Part shown: positions 1-9,700 of the stretch, in pieces
Numbering within the stretch: position 1 is the first letter of the stretch
How the letters are laid out: each line of letters begins with the position of its first letter
Assembly (NCBI GenBank): GCA_025408425.1
Contig: JANXYX010000009.1
Span: 1-64,000, forward strand
DNA: 64,000 bases
Reading direction: 5' to 3'
DNA from: Granulicella sp.
Lineage (GTDB): Bacteria > Acidobacteriota > Terriglobia > Terriglobales > Acidobacteriaceae
Program-made: the position numbers and the translations under genes
Notes under the pieces: generated by a model
Seen by the model: only the letters and a program-made list of their open reading frames with translations
Told to the model about the DNA's origin: nothing
Databases searched by the model: none

Positions 1-24
1 CGGCAGCGCGAAGAGGCGCTGCCG
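1..24. terminator. GC-rich hairpin at window edge
   Basis: A perfect 9-bp inverted repeat, CGGCAGCGC and GCGCTGCCG, is separated by 6 bases. No T-tract follows on the plus strand, and the minus-strand continuation lies outside the window. It could be the terminator of a gene left of the window. Confidence 0.4.
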
Positions 25-140
25 CCCCCTATGATTTAAAAAGACTTCCGCTCGCCATATTGTTCGTGCATACTGTTGGGGCGCTGCAATGCTGCGTCTT
101 TGAACGGCCCCGCGATCAAAGGATTTGAGGGGGGAAGCGA

Positions 141-887
141 ATGACGCCAGCAGTTGTACCTCAGCAAACCGTGCGTACTGTGCACAAACCTAACCGCAAT
201 TTGGATCGCATCTTTTTTCCTGCGATGAATTTGCTGATACTGGCGTCGGTTCTTTACGGCTTCGCCCATACTTATTTTCTTGCCGGGATGGTGCGCGCTC
301 CACTGCCTAATCGGCTGATCCATGTTCATGGGGCGGCGTTTACGCTGTGGATTGTGCTGTTGATGGTGCAGACTACGCTGATTTCTGCGCATAAGGTTCG
401 GGTGCATCGGACGTTGGGGATGGTGGGATTTGGCTTGGCGGTGGTGATGGTTGGCCTAGGCCTCTTTGCGTCAGCGGACGCTCTGCGGCGAGGATCGGGA
501 CCGTTGGGACTGGATCCGAAGACGTTTTTTGTTATCCCGATCACGGACATGGTGCTGTTCAGCCTATTTGTCGTTTTCGCCTATCGGGCAAGGTTTAGGG
601 CGGAAGCGCACAAGCGACTGATACTGATTGCGACGATTGCGTTGATCGATGCGGCAGTAGGAAGGTGGCCGATCGCGATTCTGATACAGAGACCGCCGCT
701 GCAGGACATTGTGATTTTTGGGTTTCTACTGCTGGTGGTTGGGTATGACCTGTTGTCTCTGCGGAGGGTGAGCCGAACGACGATGTGGGCGTCTGCGGTG
801 TTGATGGTAGTGCATCTGGCGCGAGTTCCGCTGGGGTCGACTGCGACGTGGCACTCGCTGGCTGATTGGGTGATCGGCAAGGGGTAG
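141..887 (+). CDS. Multi-pass membrane protein of unknown function
   Basis: The 248-residue protein has about six or seven hydrophobic segments separated by short basic loops, so it is an inner-membrane protein. The first segment lies near residues 31-50 and the last near 215-230. A His in LIHVHGAAF and another in KVRVHRTLG could bind heme or metal, but no family is recognised. The ATG follows a purine-rich GGGGGGAAG stretch that can serve as the ribosome-binding site. It converges on rsmE with 19 bases between the stops, which leaves little room for separate terminators. Confidence 0.8.
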   Translation: MTPAVVPQQTVRTVHKPNRNLDRIFFPAMNLLILASVLYGFAHTYFLAGMVRAPLPNRLIHVHGAAFTLWIVLLMVQTTLISAHKVRVHRTLGMVGFGLAVVMVGLGLFASADALRRGSGPLGLDPKTFFVIPITDMVLFSLFVVFAYRARFRAEAHKRLILIATIALIDAAVGRWPIAILIQRPPLQDIVIFGFLLLVVGYDLLSLRRVSRTTMWASAVLMVVHLARVPLGSTATWHSLADWVIGKG

Positions 888-906
888 TTGGGAGACGGCA
901 TCAGAT

Positions 907-1647
907 TTAAGTAAGGTGGGCCGAGGCGATGGCAATGGCGGCAATGGCTGCGGTCTCTGCGCGAAGGATGCGGGGGCCGAGGGTGACGTGCTGCCATTGG
1001 TGCTGGGTGAAGAGTGCCATTTCTTCGGGGGTCCAGCCGCCTTCGGGACCTATGGCGAGGGCAGTGTCTGTTTCTTGAGAGTTGGAGATTGCTGTGGTGA
1101 GAGCAGCGGAGAGGGTGAGCGATTGCTCGGTTTCGGAGAGGAGGATGCGGGAGGGGGATTTCTCTTGTTCAAGGGCGAGTTTGAGGGTTGTTGGGTCTGC
1201 GATTTGGGGGATGTCGGTGCGGCGGGCCTGCTTTGAGGCTTCGAGGGCGATGCGGCGCCAGCGTTCGACGCGTTTTGAGGCGGCCAGGGCGAGGTGTTTC
1301 TCGGTACGACGGGCGAGGATGGGGGTGATGCGGGCTACGCCGAGTTCGGTGGCCTTCTCGATGGCCCATTCGAAGTGGTCGAACTTGAAGACGGCGAGGA
1401 GGAGGTGGAGTGGGAGGGCGGCGTCGGCCTCGAGCTCTTCGTGGAGGGCGAAGATGACTTCGGATTCGCTGACGCTGATGATTTCTGCGCGGTGGAGGAA
1501 GCCGTTGGCGACGATGTCGAAGATCTGGCCGGGTTGGGCGCGGAGGACGCGGGCGAGGTGGAGAGCTTGATCTCCGGTGAGGGCAGCGCTAGTTGGATGT
1601 CCGGTGGTGGGGGAGTAGGTGTCGGCGATCCAGCGGCGGCGGGTCAT
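907..1647 (-). CDS. rsmE: 16S rRNA m3U1498 methyltransferase RsmE
   Basis: RsmE is a SPOUT-class enzyme that uses SAM to methylate N3 of U1498 in 16S rRNA within the assembled 30S subunit. The 246-residue length is typical. An N-terminal PUA-like part (HLARVLRAQPGQ) precedes the SPOUT knot. The knot carries the family signatures GPEGGW at residues 200-205 and LGPRILRAETA at 223-233, which form the SAM pocket. The start is an ATG. It lies in a minus-strand run with the hypothetical gene, permease and aroK upstream, but the products are unrelated. Confidence 0.95.
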   Translation of the reverse strand: MTRRRWIADTYSPTTGHPTSAALTGDQALHLARVLRAQPGQIFDIVANGFLHRAEIISVSESEVIFALHEELEADAALPLHLLLAVFKFDHFEWAIEKATELGVARITPILARRTEKHLALAASKRVERWRRIALEASKQARRTDIPQIADPTTLKLALEQEKSPSRILLSETEQSLTLSAALTTAISNSQETDTALAIGPEGGWTPEEMALFTQHQWQHVTLGPRILRAETAAIAAIAIASAHLT

Positions 1648-1695
1648 AGGGGAGCTTTGAGCGATGGAATTTGAGGTTTGAGGGGTGCTTCAGAG

Positions 1696-2292
1696 CTATT
1701 TTAGGGCCTGGGCAGGGATGGTGACGGTGATGGGGCCCTGGTGGTAGAGGTCGATGGTGATGGTGGCGGATTTGCGGTGGTCCCAGGCGGCCTGGTTGGT
1801 GGGGAAGTGGAGAAATATCAGGCCATCGGCGGATTGATCCGGGTCGATCTGGGTTTCGCGGTAGAGGGGAGCCTTGAGCTCTTCGTCGGCGAGGGTTTTG
1901 AGGGCGGGGAAGGTGGTGTAGAGGTTGGGGATGTCGTTTTTTTGGGCGGCACTTGTGGTGATGGGCTCGGCGGGAGTTCTGTCGGGGTTGGATGGGGTGA
2001 GAGTGGCGGTGAAGTCCTTGAGGAAGAGCGGGAGGCGGAGGCGGTTGTCTATATGGACGCTGGCTAGGACGTAGAGGTCGTCCTGTGAGGGGTCGCTGCC
2101 AACGACGATGGAGTCGGTCTTGTAGACGGTGTGGGCGGCGAAGACGGCAGTGTGAGTGACGGCGATGTCCGCGACGTTGTGGGGGGTGAAGCGGAGTAGC
2201 ATCCCGGCGACCGCGACTAAGAGAACAACCGCGATGAGAACGGGGGCGACGAGATTGCGGCGGGCGGGTTGAGAGAAGGTAAGGGCAGCCAC
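1696..2292 (-). CDS. Hypothetical single-pass membrane protein
   Basis: This gene is not recognised. After a short cytoplasmic tail (FSQPARRN) comes one hydrophobic segment (LVAPVLIAVVLLVAVAGMLL). An exported domain of about 160 residues follows, with alternating beta-type hydrophobicity (LYVLASVHIDNRLRLPLFLKDF) that recalls secreted immunoglobulin-like or LEA-type folds. I chose a GTG at 2292. The open frame extends to 2406, but that extension is a His/Pro-rich stretch unlike protein and would overlap the end of the permease gene. No clear ribosome-binding site precedes the GTG, so the start is uncertain. Confidence 0.65.
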   Translation of the reverse strand: MAALTFSQPARRNLVAPVLIAVVLLVAVAGMLLRFTPHNVADIAVTHTAVFAAHTVYKTDSIVVGSDPSQDDLYVLASVHIDNRLRLPLFLKDFTATLTPSNPDRTPAEPITTSAAQKNDIPNLYTTFPALKTLADEELKAPLYRETQIDPDQSADGLIFLHFPTNQAAWDHRKSATITIDLYHQGPITVTIPAQALK

Positions 2293-2380
2293 TTGGTGAG
2301 CATAGCAGTGGTTATGGATTGGTGACAGCGGGAATTTATAGATAAAACGAGATTGTCGATGGGGTGGAAAAAGAGGCAGG

Positions 2381-3436
2381 CTATTTCCAGTCTTTCTGGA
2401 CGGCATATTCCTCTAGCAGGACGGCGATGAGCGCGGCGGTGGGAACGGCGACGAGCGCTCCGGCGATGCCGGCGATGGCTGTTCCTACGAGCAGGGCTAT
2501 GAGGACGGTGAGGCCCATGAGGTTGACGCTGGAGCGCATGATGCGAGGAACGAGATAGCCGTTCTCAATGTTGAGGTAGACGGCGTAGAAGAGGAGGACG
2601 CCGGCCATTTTGGTCCAGGAGTCGAGTGCGGCGGCGCCTGCGGCGATGACGATGGTGAAGACTCCGCCAGCGATGGGGATGATGTTGAACAGGCCCATAA
2701 GAACACCGAGGAGGACAAAGTATCGGACTTTGAGGAGGCCGAAGACGATGATGCTGGTGACACCGAGGATGAGCATGAGGAGGCTTTGACCAAGAAGCCA
2801 CTTGCTCATCTTGGTCTCGGCCCTTTGCAGTGTTGTATCGAGGCGCCGACGCTGGCTGAGGGGGAAGAGAGAGAGGAAGAAGCGATAGGCGTACTCGCCT
2901 TCGAGCATGAAGTAGATGGAGAGGAAGGTGGTGGTGAGAATGTCGAAGAGATGGGTGAGCCAGAGAGGTAATGAGGTGACTAGATAGCTGGCGGTGGCGG
3001 TAAATGCGCTTTCGGCACGCTGTGCGAGGGCGTCGATACCGATCTTGTCGGCCATGGGAAGCTTCTTGAGCCGGGCAACGACGATGGGGATGCGCTGGGG
3101 CAGTTCCGTGCTGAATTGACGGAGGTCGCGCAGGACAGGAGGGAGGCCGAGGGTGAAAAAGAGCGTGAGTACAAGAATGACCGCGACGATGAGCAATATG
3201 ATCGCAACTGGCCGCGACGGCTTGTACCCGCGAATGGTGATGTTGGTGATGCTCGTAATGACGGGGAAGAGGACGACCGCGAAGAGAGCGCTGACGTAGA
3301 TGATTTCAAGCTCTTTGCTGAGTTGCCAGGCGAGGGCGATGAGCAGGAGAACGACAAACGTGAAGAGGATGTGGCCACGGACGGTGGTCGATGGCTTTTC
3401 TTCCTGCGGGGTCAGGCCTGGCGATGAAGTGGACAG
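2381..3436 (-). CDS. AI-2E family permease with apparent CTG start
   Basis: The protein is about 351 residues, the usual size for the AI-2E/PerM (UPF0118) family of multi-pass inner-membrane permeases, whose substrates vary. The C-terminal core shows family features, including GLFNIIPIAGGVFTIVIAAGAA and NGYLVPRIMRSSVNLMGLTVLI. From the first in-frame TTG at 3196 the protein would lose its first two membrane segments. Translation upstream stays open through LFTFVVLLLIALAW and IIYVSALFAVVLFPVIT. No ATG, GTG or TTG occurs in that extension, but a CTG at 3434-3436 sits 7 bases after AGGAG. I therefore take CTG as the start. Confidence 0.8.
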   Translation of the reverse strand: MSTSSPGLTPQEEKPSTTVRGHILFTFVVLLLIALAWQLSKELEIIYVSALFAVVLFPVITSITNITIRGYKPSRPVAIILLIVAVILVLTLFFTLGLPPVLRDLRQFSTELPQRIPIVVARLKKLPMADKIGIDALAQRAESAFTATASYLVTSLPLWLTHLFDILTTTFLSIYFMLEGEYAYRFFLSLFPLSQRRRLDTTLQRAETKMSKWLLGQSLLMLILGVTSIIVFGLLKVRYFVLLGVLMGLFNIIPIAGGVFTIVIAAGAAALDSWTKMAGVLLFYAVYLNIENGYLVPRIMRSSVNLMGLTVLIALLVGTAIAGIAGALVAVPTAALIAVLLEEYAVQKDWK

Positions 3437-3448
3437 CGCGTGGCTCCT
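3437..3448 (-). promoter_or_regulatory. Shine-Dalgarno site supporting a CTG start
   Basis: On the minus strand AGGAG at 3448-3444 is followed by 7 bases and then CTG at 3436-3434. No standard start codon lies in frame between here and residue 81 of the permease, so this site decides the start. Confidence 0.6.
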
Positions 3449-3503
3449 ATGGGTTGCTGAAGTTACTACGGGTATGATGCGCGTACTGAGGTTGGCCCAG
3501 CCC

Positions 3504-4088
3504 TTACTTTTTGTTTAATGCGGTTAGCAGAGCGGTTACGGTCTCCTCTGGCGTGAGATTGGTGGTGTCGATGGTAAGTCCTGCGAGACGGAGGTAGAGC
3601 GGGCGGCGATGGGAGAATCGGCTTCTGGCAGCTTCTGGATCGGCGAGCACCGGACGGGTGGTGGCCTGGAGGACGCAGCGATCGAAGAGGGTGGGGAAGG
3701 GCGCATCGAGGAAGATGGTGAAGGTGCCGGGAGTCTGCTCGATGAGCAGGTGATTCGTGAGGCTCTCGGGGGTTCCGCCGCCCAGGGCGATCACGGTTTG
3801 GTTGTGGGTGAGGGCTGAGGCGAGCGCGGTGGACTCCAGGCGACGAAAACGGGCTTCGCCGTGGTGGGTGAAGATGTCAGCGATGGTTGAACCGGTGCGC
3901 TGCTCGAGGTGATTATCAAGATCGAGGAACTTCCAGCCGAGGCTTTTGGCGAGGAGGCGACCTATGGTGGACTTTCCTGCACCCATGAAGCCGGTAAGGA
4001 CGAGCCGCTTCACGCCGACAGGGGCTCGAAGTACGGGAGCAGATGGAGTGAGGGTTGCGGTCGCTGTGCTGGAATGGGTGGACGTCAT
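3504..4088 (-). CDS. aroK: Shikimate kinase
   Basis: This enzyme phosphorylates shikimate at the 3-hydroxyl with ATP, the fifth step of chorismate synthesis. The P-loop GFMGAGKS is at residues 33-40, followed by FLDLDNHLE (shikimate-binding Asp), FRRLES with the substrate-contacting Arg, and ALGGGTP near residue 104. The 194-residue length is normal except for an N-terminal tail of about 28 residues rich in Ser and Thr, which suggests that a later start is possible. The permease gene starts about 70 bases downstream on the same strand, and a terminator-like hairpin lies upstream. Confidence 0.93.
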   Translation of the reverse strand: MTSTHSSTATATLTPSAPVLRAPVGVKRLVLTGFMGAGKSTIGRLLAKSLGWKFLDLDNHLEQRTGSTIADIFTHHGEARFRRLESTALASALTHNQTVIALGGGTPESLTNHLLIEQTPGTFTIFLDAPFPTLFDRCVLQATTRPVLADPEAARSRFSHRRPLYLRLAGLTIDTTNLTPEETVTALLTALNKK

Positions 4089-4171
4089 GGCTTCTCCGTA
4101 GTGTATTGCGGTCCAGCGTTTTTCCGGTGAACTATCTGACCGGGGTTGAGTGATGGGTTGAGGGTGCGCCC

Positions 4172-4206
4172 AAGGAAAAGCCGCGACCTTTTTGGGGATC
4201 GCGGCT
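4172..4206 (-). terminator. Rho-independent terminator downstream of the ECF sigma operon
   Basis: An 8-bp perfect stem (AGCCGCGA and TCGCGGCT) is followed on the minus strand by CTTTTCCTT. It lies between the end of the sigma-factor operon and aroK, both on the minus strand, so it should end the sigma operon transcript. Confidence 0.6.
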
Positions 4207-4368
4207 CGGGAAGATCGAAGACTCTGATTTTTTAGCTTATTTCAGAGATGCATGCGAAGACTCCGCCGGGCCACAGTTGGGCACCAATAGCAGAGGGTAA
4301 AGAAGACGGACTGGAAATTGTTCGACATGCTGATAAAAGGTTACACCGTGTTTGGTAGAGGAGGCAAC

Positions 4369-4686
4369 TTATGCTTCAGCTAGAGGGGGAGGTTCTGTTT
4401 CTGTTGGGTCATCTGAATCTGAGGTGACGGAGTTTAGCTTGCTTTGGATATTGCTCCAGACTGCATCGCTGGGTTCCTCTGTAGGTTCGAAGAGGCTTTT
4501 GGCGGTCTCTGCGATGTATTCGAGATCGCGGACCAAGGCAGCGCAGTCTGGGTTGGCCTGAAGAAATGTGGCAAACTGGGGGTTGTCGCTGATGCGTCCG
4601 TTGTAGGTAGCAAAGAAATCGGGGAGGTACTGTTCGAACTCCGCAAGAGACATTTCGTCGAAATTGAGATCACTGAGATTAGTCAT
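4369..4686 (-). CDS. Small acidic protein paired with the ECF sigma factor
   Basis: The 105-residue acidic protein has no membrane segment and no HxxxCxxC zinc motif, so it is not a classical zinc anti-sigma factor. It begins [20 protein letters not shown], is mostly helical in character, and ends in an acidic Pro-rich tail ([16 protein letters not shown]). Its ATG overlaps the stop of the upstream sigma gene by 4 bases (ATGA), so the two are translationally coupled. A regulator of that sigma factor is the natural guess, but only position supports it. Confidence 0.75.
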   Translation of the reverse strand: MTNLSDLNFDEMSLAEFEQYLPDFFATYNGRISDNPQFATFLQANPDCAALVRDLEYIAETAKSLFEPTEEPSDAVWSNIQSKLNSVTSDSDDPTETEPPPLAEA

Positions 4687-5363
4687 TTCGCCGCCTCCTT
4701 GAAAACGGCTGGCGGGGTAGACGACTCAGGGTTACGAAGCAATTCGCGGAGCTTGAGTCGTGCTTTATGAAGTTGTGACTTACTGTTTCCGGTTGAACAC
4801 TCGAGCATGGTGGCGATTTCATTATGCTCGAACCCTTCTACGTCATGGAGGACGAAGACCATTCTGTAGCCGGGGGGTAACGAGGCAACGGCGCGCTCGA
4901 GGGTGACTCGATCAACGGAGCCGGCGAGTTGTGGGTCGCGGCTGCCAAAGTCGCGCTTGGGAGCGTCATCCTCGGAAGGATTGATGGTCTCTTCAAGGGA
5001 GACGAGGTTGAGGCCTTTCTTGCGGAGGTGCATCAGCACGAGGTTGACCGTGAGGCGGTGGAGCCAGGTAGAAAAGGCTGATTCTCCGCGGAAGCTGTTG
5101 ATTTTACGGAAGAGATGGAGAAATGCCTCCTGGGTCATGTCTTCTGCTTCGGAGACGTTTCCGAGCATTCGGAGGCAGAGGGTATAGACGCGGCGTTTGT
5201 GGAGCGCATAGAGCTTGGAGAAAGCTTCTGCGTCTCCTGCTTTTGCGCTCTCAATCGCCTCGGCTTCGCCCGCAATTGGCGGGTTTCGCTTGAACAAGCC
5301 TGCTGGCTTGGGCTGGCTGACTGGAGAGTTTTGTAGATCGATGGTGGTCGATTCCGAGGTCAT
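4683..5363 (-). CDS. ECF-type RNA polymerase sigma factor
   Basis: This sigma-70 family factor has only regions 2 and 4. Region 2 spans about residues 38-105 ([20 protein letters not shown], then [15 protein letters not shown]), with the -10-contacting part at [17 protein letters not shown]. Region 4 is near 165-210 ([20 protein letters not shown], then [20 protein letters not shown]), a helix-turn-helix for the -35 element. The linker between them is acidic. The next gene overlaps by 4 bases and may regulate it. No target promoter could be assigned. Confidence 0.93.
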   Translation of the reverse strand: MTSESTTIDLQNSPVSQPKPAGLFKRNPPIAGEAEAIESAKAGDAEAFSKLYALHKRRVYTLCLRMLGNVSEAEDMTQEAFLHLFRKINSFRGESAFSTWLHRLTVNLVLMHLRKKGLNLVSLEETINPSEDDAPKRDFGSRDPQLAGSVDRVTLERAVASLPPGYRMVFVLHDVEGFEHNEIATMLECSTGNSKSQLHKARLKLRELLRNPESSTPPAVFKEAAK

Positions 5364-5496
5364 GTGTAGTCGATCGCCTGATTCTCGCCTGCTTTGAGCT
5401 TACCGCAAACGTATGAGATGAATTGAGTTCGCCTATCTGTCTAGTGAAGTTAGATGGAGGTTTGTGGCTAAAGGTTGTGTTGACAATGGGATGGAC

Positions 5497-6645
5497 TCAG
5501 GAGCCGATGAATCTGGCGTAGAGAGACCGTGCCAAGGTGACATCCGTGGTTCCCTGGATGATGGCGCGGCCGTCGGAGAACAGGGTGAGGGTGTGGGGTG
5601 GCCGCTCAAAGCGAAGGAGGAGATCGTTGAAGCGGACGACGCCGTGGGGGGCAAGGCGGGCGCGCATGGCGGCGAAGTCGACGGGACGGTGGTGCTCGTG
5701 GATCTGGACTGAGTTTCTGCCGCAGAGGGTAATGTGAGGGCGGCCCTCTCCGGCGAGGTGGGTGAAGAGTCGCTGGCCGCAGACGGTGCAGTCTGGGTGT
5801 GGCGATGCGGTGTTGATCTCACTGTGGGCGAGGGTGGCCTGGCCTTCGGGGTTCCACAGGTCAAAGGAGAGGAGAGTACGGCGCATGAGATGGGATTGGC
5901 CGGTGAGGAGCTTGAGGGCTTCGGTGACCTGAAGGGAGGCTGCCAGGTTGACGGCGGTCGAGAGGATTCCAGCTGTATCGCAGGTTTCGACGGGGCCCGA
6001 GGGGGGCTTGGGGAAGATGCAGGCGAGGCAGGCGGTGGGGGAGTAGGCGACCTGGAGTGAGTTGGCAGGGTCTGGCTGAGGGAGGATGTTCATGGTGGCG
6101 GCGTAGGCGCCGATTGCGGCTGCGTAGATCCAGGGTTTGGACTGCTGGACGGCATAGTCGTTGAGGAGGTAGCGGGTCTCGAAGTTGTCGGTCGCATCGA
6201 GGACTAAGTGAGCTGGTGCAAGGAGTTGGTGGATATTAGCCGGGACAAGGTCGGCGATGTGGGGGATTACGGCGATGGAGGAGTTGAAGAGTGCGATCTT
6301 GCGGCGGGCGGCTTCAGCCTTGGGCAGGGACTGGAGGGCGTCAGACTCGTCGAACAGGATTTGACGCTGGAGATTGGAAGGCTCAACGAAGTCGCGGTCG
6401 ATGAGGGTAAGGGTTCCGACGCCGGCGCGGGCGAGGAGCGATGCTGCTGCGGCTCCAGTTGCTCCGCAACCGATGATGGCGACGTGGGAGGAGGCGAGGA
6501 GTTGCTGTCCTGAGAGGCCAATGCCAGGGAAGAGAATCTGACGGGAGTAGCGGTCCTGATCGGTGATTCGGGAGGCGGGAGAGGTTTGGGTGGAGGTTGA
6601 AGCCTCTGGCAGGGCGGATTCGGGGAGGTTCGTTGAGGGAGGCAT
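5497..6645 (-). CDS. ThiF/MoeB/HesA-type adenylyltransferase (E1-like)
   Basis: E1-like enzymes adenylate the C-terminal Gly of a ubiquitin-like sulfur carrier such as MoaD or ThiS. This protein has RYSRQILFPGIG, the nucleotide-binding GCGATGAAAA, the Arg-finger region LIDRDFVEPSNLQRQ, CDTAGIL with the candidate catalytic Cys, and two CxxC pairs (CLAC and CTVC) for structural zinc. A C-terminal domain of about 80 residues ends in SDGRAIIQGT and SLYARFIGS and is not a rhodanese. I start at the ATG at 6645. The frame is open to 6756, but that part is Pro-rich and poorly protein-like. The matching carrier could be MoaD at 22.6 kb. Confidence 0.88.
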   Translation of the reverse strand: MPPSTNLPESALPEASTSTQTSPASRITDQDRYSRQILFPGIGLSGQQLLASSHVAIIGCGATGAAAASLLARAGVGTLTLIDRDFVEPSNLQRQILFDESDALQSLPKAEAARRKIALFNSSIAVIPHIADLVPANIHQLLAPAHLVLDATDNFETRYLLNDYAVQQSKPWIYAAAIGAYAATMNILPQPDPANSLQVAYSPTACLACIFPKPPSGPVETCDTAGILSTAVNLAASLQVTEALKLLTGQSHLMRRTLLSFDLWNPEGQATLAHSEINTASPHPDCTVCGQRLFTHLAGEGRPHITLCGRNSVQIHEHHRPVDFAAMRARLAPHGVVRFNDLLLRFERPPHTLTLFSDGRAIIQGTTDVTLARSLYARFIGS

Positions 6646-6786
6646 GGGGTATACGGGGGGCGAGTTTGACAATACGAAGAACGCCGCTTGTTCGTAGTAT
6701 AGGGAAGGTACGGTTCTCAGGGTAGGACGGGCTGACGGATGAGGAAGTTTCGGCATCCAAACAGGCTCAAGGGTTGAGATAGGGCA

Positions 6787-9700
6787 GTGTGCGGCGTGAA
6801 GCGAGAGCTGCGCTGGCTAGACGGTACTCGGGGATCGCATTTGACCGAGTTTCTGAAGCGAAGCAGGGGTAATGGGAATTCAGGGGCGGGTTTGTTGGGT
6901 TGGTTGAACAGATTTCGAGCGAAGGTGTTGCGGACTGTAAGGTGGCGCGGGGGCGCGGCTGTAGCAGGGTGCGCGGTATGGTTGTTGACCGCCAGCGTGG
7001 TCGGGTATGGACAAGGTGTTTTGGCTACACCGATTTCACCTAGTACAGCGACGATGGCTGGCTCTGCTGCTGGGGTGGGGCAAGCGGGTAATCAAGCCAC
7101 GGTGCCGGGGACTGGGCCGGCCGTGTCGCTGTGGTTGTGGAAGGGGTTGCCGGTCAGGAAGATCGAGTTTCGCGGGGTGACGTTTGACGTAACCGATACC
7201 TTGCAAAGCGAACTTGCCCAAAAGGCGGGCGCGCCGCTGGATCCGGAGAAGGTTCGTCAGAGCACTCGACGGCTGTTTGCGAGCGGACGCTACCGAGACA
7301 TTATGGTGCGAGGGATTCGCACGAGTGATGGGGTTACGTTGATTTTCGAAGGGACGGCGCGCTATTACGTGGGGCGCGTCACGATAGAAGCGGTTAAGAA
7401 TGAGCGACTGGCGTCGCTGTTGGAGTTTGCTACGAAGCTGGACCCTGGGACGGCGTTTACTGAAGGGGCAGTTACAGCCGGAGCAGAAGGCATCAAGCAG
7501 GTACTGGCGCAGAATGGCTACTACCGACCCACGGTGAATGTCAGCACATCGCTGGATGTGGAAGGGAACCAGGTTAATGCGGTGTATACCGTAGATATTG
7601 GACCGCAGGCTCGGGTGGGGCAGGTGTTGGTAGAGGGCAAAGACGCTGGGATTACAACCGAGGTGTTTCGCAAGAAGGGCAAGTTGAAGACGGGCAGCAA
7701 GGTTACGCGGGAGACGACGAGCAACGCGCTGACTCGGGTGCGCGCGGAGTATCAGAAGAAGGACCGTCTGGAGGCGACGATCTCTCTTCAGAAGCAGGTC
7801 TACGACGACTCGCGCAAGCAGCTTGACTATACGTTTCAGGCCAACCAGGGGCCGGTGGTGAAGGTCGTAGTGGAGGGGGTGAAACTCTCAAAGGGCCGGC
7901 TCAAGTTGCTGGTTCCTATATTCGAAGAGGGGACGATCGACAACGATCTGCTGAATGAAGGGTTGCATAATATCCGGGAGTATCTGCAGCAACAGGGCTA
8001 CTTCGATGCAGCGGTGGATGTAGAGGTGATTGGCGAAGATACGGCATCGGAGCGAGTGGTTTATAGCGTCGATCGCGGCGCGAAGCACAAAGTTCTGGCG
8101 GTGAATATCAAGGGGAACAAGTATTTTGAAGCTGATTTGCTGCGGGAGCGGTTGCGAATACAGAAAGCGAATGCGTATCAACGCAGTGGGCGATACAGCC
8201 AGGCGTTGGTGAGTGCGGATGTGAACTCCGTCCAGGCGCTGTACCGTGCGAACGGGTTCGATCAGGCGAAGGTTATGACGGATGTGTCGGACGAGGATAA
8301 TTCGGCGAGCGGCAAACCACTGAAGTTCGCGCAGATACGTGTGACTTATATCGTTGAAGAGGGACCACAACAGACGTTTGGGTCGGTTGATCTGGCGGGA
8401 GTGGATGCGAGCCGATCGAAAGAGCTGCGCGGATTGATGAATGCGCAGCCGGGGCAGCCGTTTTCGTTGGTTACGCTATCGGGCGACCGGGCTGCGGTGC
8501 TGGGGTATTACGTGAGTCATGGGTTTGACCAGGCACGGGTTGAGATCAGGCAGCACAAAGAGAGCGCAGGCTCCACCAAGACAGATGTGACGCTGAATGT
8601 GACGGAGGGTCAGCAGGTGTTTGTGAATCATGTGCTGCTCTCGGGAATACAGCACAGCCGGCCCAATGTTGTTGCGAATCAGGTTCTGGTGCATCCGGGC
8701 GATCCCCTGGACCAGAGTGCGTTGCTGGAGACGCAGCGGAATCTGTACAACTTTGCGCTGTTCAATGAGGTAGTGGCCGCGGTGCAGAATCCAGAGGGCG
8801 ACGCACCTCGCAAGAACGTGCTGCTGCAACTCACTGAGGCGAAGCGGTGGGATGTGACCTATGGATTCGGATTTGAGGCGCAAACGGGGCAGCCAAATTC
8901 CGGGCAGATTTCGGAGGCGTCACGGATCCAGTTGGGACTTCCGCCGAATACACAGTACTCGCAGGAGGGAAAGGCTGGGGTGAGCCCGCGAGTGTCACTG
9001 GATGTGACGCGCATCAACCTGCGTGGTACTGAGAATTCTCTGACGCTGCATACAACGTACGGTTTGCTGGAGAAGATAGCGGCGTTGAGCTTTCAGGATC
9101 CGCATTTGTTGGGGAGCAGGAAGCTGTCTTCTTCGATCTCTGGCGGCTACTCCGATGTGAAGAACATCACGACGTTCGCGGCTTCGACGCTGCGGTTTGA
9201 TTATCGAGTGACGCACAGGGTTAGGCGGGCGGACACATTCATTTATGACTTCCAATACCGGCGGGTGAAGGTCGATCCGAATAGTCTGCAGGTCTCGGCG
9301 AATCTGATTCCACTGCTATCGCAGCCGGTGCGGGTGGGTGGGCCGGGGATTACGTGGCTCCACGATACGCGGCAGCCGGGGCCGTTCAATGCGACGAAAG
9401 GATCTTATACGTCGGTGCAGGAGTTTCTGGCGTCGTCGAAGTTTGGTTCGGAGACGGATTTCAATCGGGTGGATGCATCGAACTCGACCTACTACCAGTT
9501 TGGGAAAGATAAGTATGTTCTGGCGCGGAATACGCGATTCGGGTTCGAGCGGGCGTTTGGAGTGAATCCGAATATTGGTAACGAGGCGTGTGTGGGCGTA
9601 TTGCTGACGACGAATCCAAGTTGCAGCCCGGTCCCGCTGCCGGAACGGCTGTATGCCGGGGGAGCGAACTCGCATCGTGGATTTGGCATCAATGGTGCAG

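Noticed and set aside
3520-3545. tRNA-like phrase (GTTAGCAGAGCGGTTACGG)
   Set aside because: It lies in the aroK C-terminal coding part, and no acceptor stem, anticodon arm or T-loop can be folded around it.
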